Positions 24,132-28,266 of a stretch of 28,266 nt of DNA are shown here, one piece after another (within the stretch, counting starts at the first letter, position 1; each line of letters starts with the position of its first letter). The translations under genes were made by a program, and so were the position numbers. The notes under the pieces are model-generated. The model was not told the origin of the DNA and ran no database searches. It saw nothing but the letters and a program-made list of their open reading frames with translations. The stretch is from Pseudomonadota bacterium (GTDB lineage: Bacteria > Pseudomonadota > Gammaproteobacteria > Burkholderiales > Burkholderiaceae): assembly GCA_023441105.1 (NCBI GenBank), contig JAEZQX010000196.1, positions 1 to 28,266 of the forward strand. The letters are read 5' to 3'.

Positions 24132-24271
24132 AAGCCTCTAGAGCGACTCTTCTTCCACCAGTCGAAGGAGCCGAGATGGGTGCCGCGGTTGCGCCACCAT
24201 GGCTTGCCGCTCCAGCCGCGGATGCCGATCGCCAGGGCCAGGATCACGAGCTGCCAGACGAGCAGTCTCAT
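24122..24271 (-). CDS. Tryptophan-rich 49-residue small ORF
   Basis: An ATG at 24271, 15 bases after the stop of the binding-protein gene, opens a frame of 49 codons that ends inside the GTG start run of the MFS gene. An AGGCGG ribosome site lies upstream. The product has one hydrophobic helix (LLVWQLVILALAIGI) followed by a basic, aromatic tail with WW pairs, and 8 of 49 residues are Trp. It would be a single-pass inner-membrane peptide. The tight fit between its neighbours supports it, but conservation is unknown. Confidence 0.5.
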   Translation of the reverse strand: MRLLVWQLVILALAIGIRGWSGKPWWRNRGTHLGSFDWWKKSRSRGLWW

Positions 24272-24286
24272 CGCACCGCCTGCGGC

Positions 24287-25900
24287 TCAATGCTTGACGA
24301 CTGCGAAGCGTGATTCCGGACGATCGTCGGACTTGTGCACGGTGCTCACCGACTTCTTCATCGCCCAGGGCCTCATCTGGTGATGGATCGGGATGTAGTA
24401 GACGTTCTGCGCGGTCAGCAGCAGCGCCTCCTTCAACATCGCCTCCCGCTTGCCCGGATCGGTCTCGGTCTTGGCGCCGTCGATCAGCGCATCGATCTTC
24501 TCGTCGCTGACCCGCCCCATGTTGTAGCTGCCGTCGGAGCCGTTCGCCCGCGTGCGCACCAGTGACTGCAGGCTGCTGAGCGCATCGTAGGTGGTGGCGC
24601 CCCAGCCAAGGAGGTAGGCGCTGCTGTCGAACTTCTCGAGCCGCGGGATGAGGTTGGAGAAGGGCATCGAGTTGACCCGCACCTTGATGCCGATGCGCGA
24701 CCACATGCCGGCCAGGGCCTGGCAGATCTCCTCGTCGTTGACGTAGCGGTTGTTGGGGCAGTCGAGGGTGAATTCGAAGCCGTCGGGAAAGCCGGCCTCG
24801 TCCAGCAGGCTTCTGGCCTGCTTGAGATCCACCGGCGGGCGCTTGTCGAGCTCGCGGCTCCAGCCGTTGACGCCGGGCGCGACGATGATGCCGGCAGGAA
24901 TCGACAGGCCGCGCATGGTGTTGCGGTGGATGGCCTCGGCATCGACCGCCAGACTCAGCGCCTTGCGCACCCGGATGTCCTTGAACGGGTTCCGGCCGCG
25001 CACCGAGCTGTACTTGAGCTCTTCCGAATGCTGGTCCAGGCCGATGAACATGGTCCTGATCTCCGGCCCGTCGAGGATCTTCAGGGCCTCGTTCTGGCGC
25101 AGGCGCGCGACGTCCTGGGTGGGCGGATCCGTCACCAAATCGACCTCCCCGGAGAGCAGCGCCGCGATGCGGGTGGCGTCCTGCCTGATGGGCGTGTAGA
25201 CCACCTCGTCGACGTTGCCGGGAATGGTGTCCCACCAGTTGGGGTTGCGCTCCATCACGATGCGCTGCTCGGGCGCCCACGACCTGATGATGTAGGAGCC
25301 GGTGCCATTGGCGTTGCGCGCGGCGTAGGTTTCCTCCTTGTTCTTGATGTCCTGCGCCTTCTCGGTCTTGTTCTTGATCGCCCAGGCCTTGCTCACGATG
25401 CGGAAGTCGACGATGTTGCGCAGCAGGGTCGGCACTGGCCGCTCGAGCAGGAAGTCCACCGTGGACTCGTCCACCTTGCGCACTTCCTTGATGCCGTTGA
25501 CGTGGATGGTCATCGAGCTGTTCGCTTCCTTCAGGCGCTCGAAGGAGAAGACGACATCGTCGGCGGTGAACGGCGTGCCGTCCTGGAACTTCACGCCCTT
25601 GCGCAGGATGAAGCGCCATTCGGTGGGCGATGCCATCGTCCAGGATGCAGCCAGCGCCGGCTCGATCTGGAAGTCCTTGTCGTAGCGCACGAGGCCTTCG
25701 TAGGCATGCTGCAGGATCGCGCTGGTAGGGGTGTGGCTTTGCGCATGCGGATCGAGGGTCATCACGTCGCTCTGCGCGGCCCAGCGCAGGGTGACGGCGG
25801 CGGCAAAGCAAGGCGTGAAGAGGATGCCTGCTGCCAGCATCACGGCCATAGCCGAGCGCCAGGCGCCGGTGGCAAGCCGCGCGCTAATCGGTCTCGTCAT
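24287..25900 (-). CDS. Peptide/nickel-type ABC transporter substrate-binding protein
   Basis: A 537-residue exported protein of the SBP_bac_5 (DppA/OppA) family. The signal peptide is about 1-34. RWAAQSDVMTLDPHAQSHT, LAASWTMASPTEWRFILRKGVKFQDGTPFTADDVVFSF and NPNWWDT are family hallmarks. It should bind peptides or similar solutes in the periplasm. No permease or ATPase genes follow, and the next large gene is an MFS transporter, so its ABC partners must be elsewhere. AGAGGA precedes the ATG. It is separated from folA by 103 bases. Confidence 0.93.
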   Translation of the reverse strand: MTRPISARLATGAWRSAMAVMLAAGILFTPCFAAAVTLRWAAQSDVMTLDPHAQSHTPTSAILQHAYEGLVRYDKDFQIEPALAASWTMASPTEWRFILRKGVKFQDGTPFTADDVVFSFERLKEANSSMTIHVNGIKEVRKVDESTVDFLLERPVPTLLRNIVDFRIVSKAWAIKNKTEKAQDIKNKEETYAARNANGTGSYIIRSWAPEQRIVMERNPNWWDTIPGNVDEVVYTPIRQDATRIAALLSGEVDLVTDPPTQDVARLRQNEALKILDGPEIRTMFIGLDQHSEELKYSSVRGRNPFKDIRVRKALSLAVDAEAIHRNTMRGLSIPAGIIVAPGVNGWSRELDKRPPVDLKQARSLLDEAGFPDGFEFTLDCPNNRYVNDEEICQALAGMWSRIGIKVRVNSMPFSNLIPRLEKFDSSAYLLGWGATTYDALSSLQSLVRTRANGSDGSYNMGRVSDEKIDALIDGAKTETDPGKREAMLKEALLLTAQNVYYIPIHHQMRPWAMKKSVSTVHKSDDRPESRFAVVKH

Positions 25901-26003
25901 CTGTCATCCTCTCGTCTGCACCGGCGATCTTTCACCGTCCGGGGACGATCGTGATGCAATTTACCATGGGGGCACCCGGGCGGGCCGGCGCGTCGGCCGG
26001 ACT

Positions 26004-26531
26004 TCAAGCCGCTGTCAGGGCATCCGTCGCGGGCCCGTCGGCGGGGCGGCGCCGTCTGACGTAGGTAATGATCGAGAAGCGGGTTCCGTTGACGCTTTCG
26101 TGCCGGGTGCGGGACGTTTCCTGCCAATCGGTCGGATCCGGCGCGGCCAGGAACACGTCTGCCGGCGGCGTGAGTTCGACCTCGGTCAGGATGATCCGGT
26201 CGGCGATCGGCAGGGCGCCGGCGAAGATCCCGGCGCCGCCGATCACGTACAGTTCCTCCTCGCTGGCGTGGTCCGCGATCGCCTGGGCAAGGCTGGCGGC
26301 CCGCCTGACCCCGGCGGGCAGATCCGGCTTGCCACGGCTGATCACCACCATCTGCCGGCCCGGCAGGATCCGTCCGATCGATTCCCAGGTGAGGCGTCCC
26401 ATCAGGATGGTCCTGCCCATGGTCGTGCGCTTGAAATGCGCCAGGTCCTCGGGCAAGTGCCAGGGCAGGCGGTTGCGATAACCGATCGCGCCGTTGAGCG
26501 CGCGGGCCACCAGCAGGGTCAGGGTTGGCAT
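26004..26531 (-). CDS. folA: Dihydrofolate reductase
   Basis: A 175-residue protein with all the DHFR landmarks: LVARALNGAIGYRNRLPWHLPEDLAHFK (Met20-type loop and the active-site acid), TILMGRLTWESIG, LPGRQMVVISR and ELYVIGGAGIFAGALPIADRI. It reduces dihydrofolate with NADPH to regenerate the tetrahydrofolate consumed by ThyA. It starts 15 bases after the thyA stop, and its likely GAGGGGG ribosome site overlaps that stop. The C-terminal tail is slightly longer than in the E. coli enzyme. Confidence 0.97.
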   Translation of the reverse strand: MPTLTLLVARALNGAIGYRNRLPWHLPEDLAHFKRTTMGRTILMGRLTWESIGRILPGRQMVVISRGKPDLPAGVRRAASLAQAIADHASEEELYVIGGAGIFAGALPIADRIILTEVELTPPADVFLAAPDPTDWQETSRTRHESVNGTRFSIITYVRRRRPADGPATDALTAA

Positions 26532-26546
26532 CCGGCGGGTGCCCCC

Positions 26547-27341
26547 TCAGACCGCCACCGGCGCCTTGATCGCCGGATGGTGGCGATAATCTTCGATGGC
26601 GAAGTCCTCGTAGCGGTAGTCGAAGATCGATGCAGGCCGCCGGGAGATGACCAGGCGCGGCAACGGATGCGGCTCGCGGGCAAGCTGTTGCTGCACCTGC
26701 TCAAGGTGGTTGTTGTAGAGATGGCAGTCGCCTCCCGTCCAGATGAAATCGCCCGCTGTCAGGTCGCATTGCTGCGCCACCATGTGGGTGAGCAGGGCGT
26801 ACGACGCGATGTTGAACGGCACGCCGAGGAAGATGTCGGCACTGCGCTGGTAGAGCTGGCAGGAAAGGCGGCCGTCGGCGACGTAGAACTGGAAGAAGGC
26901 ATGGCAGGGCGCCAATGCCATCCGCTCGAGGTCGGCCACGTTCCAGGCGGAAACGATCAGCCGGCGCGAATCCGGATTGCGGCGGATCGCTTCCACCACC
27001 TCGCTGATCTGGTCGATGGTGCTGCCGTCGCGCGCCGGCCAGGATCGCCATTGCGAGCCGTAGACCGGCCCGAGCTCGCCGCGCTCGTCGGCCCACTCGT
27101 CCCAGATGCTGACCCCGTGTTCGCGCAGGTAAGCCACGTTGGTATCGCCCCTGAGGAACCAGAGCAACTCGTGGATGATCGACTTCAGGTGCAGCTTCTT
27201 GGTCGTGACCAGCGGGAACCCCTTGCCCAGGTCGAACCGCATCTGCCAGCCGAACACGGAGCGGGTTCCGGTGCCGGTGCGGTCCGCCTTCGCCACGCCA
27301 TGCTGCAGAACATGGCGCATCAGATCCAGGTATTGCTTCAT
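26547..27341 (-). CDS. thyA: Thymidylate synthase
   Basis: A 264-residue protein, the same length as E. coli ThyA, with its key residues: [24 protein letters not shown], Cys146 in [12 protein letters not shown] (the dUMP nucleophile), [20 protein letters not shown] and HLYNNHLEQ. It methylates dUMP to dTMP with methylene-tetrahydrofolate. I chose the ATG at 27341 because the family begins MKQYLDLM. The open frame extends upstream, but that part is not ThyA-like. It is the first gene of the thyA-folA unit. Confidence 0.98.
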   Translation of the reverse strand: MKQYLDLMRHVLQHGVAKADRTGTGTRSVFGWQMRFDLGKGFPLVTTKKLHLKSIIHELLWFLRGDTNVAYLREHGVSIWDEWADERGELGPVYGSQWRSWPARDGSTIDQISEVVEAIRRNPDSRRLIVSAWNVADLERMALAPCHAFFQFYVADGRLSCQLYQRSADIFLGVPFNIASYALLTHMVAQQCDLTAGDFIWTGGDCHLYNNHLEQVQQQLAREPHPLPRLVISRRPASIFDYRYEDFAIEDYRHHPAIKAPVAV

Positions 27342-27668
27342 CGTCGGTCTTCGTCGGGCGGGTTGCTGAGACTGCGGCGTTCGGCGGATTTGCGGCTGCC
27401 GGTGCGCCGGCGGCGGCAGGAGGGGCCGCGCCACGCCCCGGCTACTGCCCTCGCAACGGGAGTCGTGGCGATTATAGGCAGCAGTGCCGCTCGGGCTCGA
27501 TGGTGCAACGCGCAACCAGGCTCCTAAATTCTGCTGAGATGACGAAAAAACGGGATTTGAATCAGTCGTCTACTCTGCATGCCGCATTGCAGCAAATTAC
27601 CCCGGTGGGAGGGTCTCGCCGCGGTAGAATGCCGCTGTGCCTCAACTCTTCCCCGTCCCCTTCCAGTC
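27342..27668. other. Divergent intergenic region of thyA and a GNAT gene
   Basis: 327 bases with no convincing gene. The middle (about 27520-27600) is richer in A/T than the surroundings and should hold promoters in both directions. A TAGAAT hexamer at 27625-27630 could be the -10 box of the rightward gene, but I find no -35 at proper spacing. TGCA...TGCA at 27577-27592 is a minor dyad. Confidence 0.45.
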
Positions 27669-28229
27669 ATGCCTGCTGCGCTGATGCCGCGCCGCATCCT
27701 CGATTGGGTAGCCTTGATCGATCGCCTGGGACCCCAGGATCGTGAGGAACTGCGGCGCCACTTCCTGGCGCTCGACGAGGAGGACCGGCGACTGCGATTT
27801 GGCGTTGCCGTCAGTGACCGGCATATCGACGCCTACGTTGGCGGCATCGACTTCGCTGCCTCCCATGTCTACGGCGTGCGCAGCCGGGGGCAGGGGTGGC
27901 TGGGCATCGGCCATCTGAGCCAGGGCGAGGGCGCGGCGGAGCTTGGCTTGTCGGTGCTGCCGGCGGCCCGCGGCCGCGGGCTTGGTGCCGCCATCTTCCG
28001 CTATGCGGTGGCCCAGGCATCGCGGCTGGGCCTCGGCCGACTCTACATGCAGTTCCTGACCAGCAACCGGGCGATTCTTTCCATTGCCCGCTCGGCCGGG
28101 ATGGAGATTGCCTCGAACGGTGGCGAGGCGGACGCCTACCTGCTGGTGCCGGATCATGGCGAGCTGGTTGCCCAGCTGGTCGCGCAGCCCGGCGACGAGC
28201 AGCGCCAGGCGCAGCAACTGCGCGCCTGA
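27669..28229 (+). CDS. GNAT-family N-acetyltransferase
   Basis: A 186-residue protein. AELGLSVLPAARGRGLGAAIFRYAVAQASRLGL is the acetyl-CoA-binding motif A (RGRGLG, the Q/RxxGxG/A signature), and LYMQFLTSNRAILSIARSAGMEI follows as motif B. The front half (DREELRRHFLALDEEDRRLRFG) is typical of a group often annotated as general acetyltransferases. The substrate is unknown. The start is tentative: ATG 27669 lacks a clear ribosome site, and another ATG lies 15 bases on. Confidence 0.85.
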   Translation: MPAALMPRRILDWVALIDRLGPQDREELRRHFLALDEEDRRLRFGVAVSDRHIDAYVGGIDFAASHVYGVRSRGQGWLGIGHLSQGEGAAELGLSVLPAARGRGLGAAIFRYAVAQASRLGLGRLYMQFLTSNRAILSIARSAGMEIASNGGEADAYLLVPDHGELVAQLVAQPGDEQRQAQQLRA

Positions 28230-28266
28230 CCGCCGCGACGCCTGACGCCGGCGCTCAGGCATTGGC

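Noticed and set aside
1..28266. CRISPR array, insertion sequence, rRNA or prophage
   Set aside because: No regularly spaced repeats, transposase, rRNA or phage structural genes were recognised on either strand.

Overview
The window is GC-rich (roughly two thirds G+C outside one stretch), densely coded, and looks like the chromosome of a betaproteobacterium, probably Burkholderiales. Pointers are a Bug/TctC-type solute-binding protein, a TorF-family outer-membrane protein, a SorAB-type sulfite dehydrogenase, a 264-residue ThyA next to FolA, and a short Yip1-type protein. I recognise no phage, insertion sequence, CRISPR array or rRNA. One tRNA (Arg, anticodon CCT) is present.

Layout. (1) 22-960: a degraded 3-hydroxyacyl-CoA dehydrogenase-like protein with a very His-rich tail. 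(2) 1282-7601: a signalling block made of a 7TM-PAS-GGDEF-EAL protein, a FeeM/LuxI-like acyltransferase and a divergent hybrid histidine kinase. Its centre (about 2.7-7.6 kb) has visibly lower GC than the flanks, and the break falls inside the GGDEF/EAL gene. (3) 7591-10405: a minus-strand operon of a PaaG-like crotonase, a hotdog thioesterase and a DnaQ/Cho (exonuclease plus GIY-YIG) fusion. (4) 10625-13901: a Yip1-family membrane protein, a histidine phosphatase, a small unknown protein and a TorF-like outer-membrane protein. (5) 13931-15096: tRNA-Arg, then an overlapping pair of unknown genes (DUF6973-like and BamE-like). (6) 15207-20922: sorA-sorB, preceded by a four-gene catabolic operon (TctC binding protein, DHDPS-family lyase, TSUP permease, enolase-superfamily enzyme). 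(7) 21163-22928: small secreted proteins, a GIY-YIG-like protein and a 65-residue protein. (8) 22941-28229: thyA, folA, a peptide-type ABC binding protein, a tryptophan-rich small ORF and an MFS transporter, all on the minus strand, with a GNAT gene divergent from thyA.

How the genes fit together. The 1.3-7.6 kb block could form a circuit: an enzyme making an acyl-type small molecule, a membrane kinase transcribed divergently from it, and a membrane c-di-GMP phosphodiesterase immediately downstream. The 16.9-20.9 kb operon reads as uptake, dehydration and aldol cleavage of a polyhydroxy acid. Its TSUP permease and the adjacent sulfite dehydrogenase raise the possibility of a sulfonated substrate, although no desulfonating enzyme is visible. 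thyA-folA is the usual one-carbon/dTMP pair. The best candidates for something undescribed are the acyltransferase/kinase/c-di-GMP block, the His-tailed dead dehydrogenase, the DUF6973-like/BamE-like pair beside the tRNA, and the Trp-rich small ORF.
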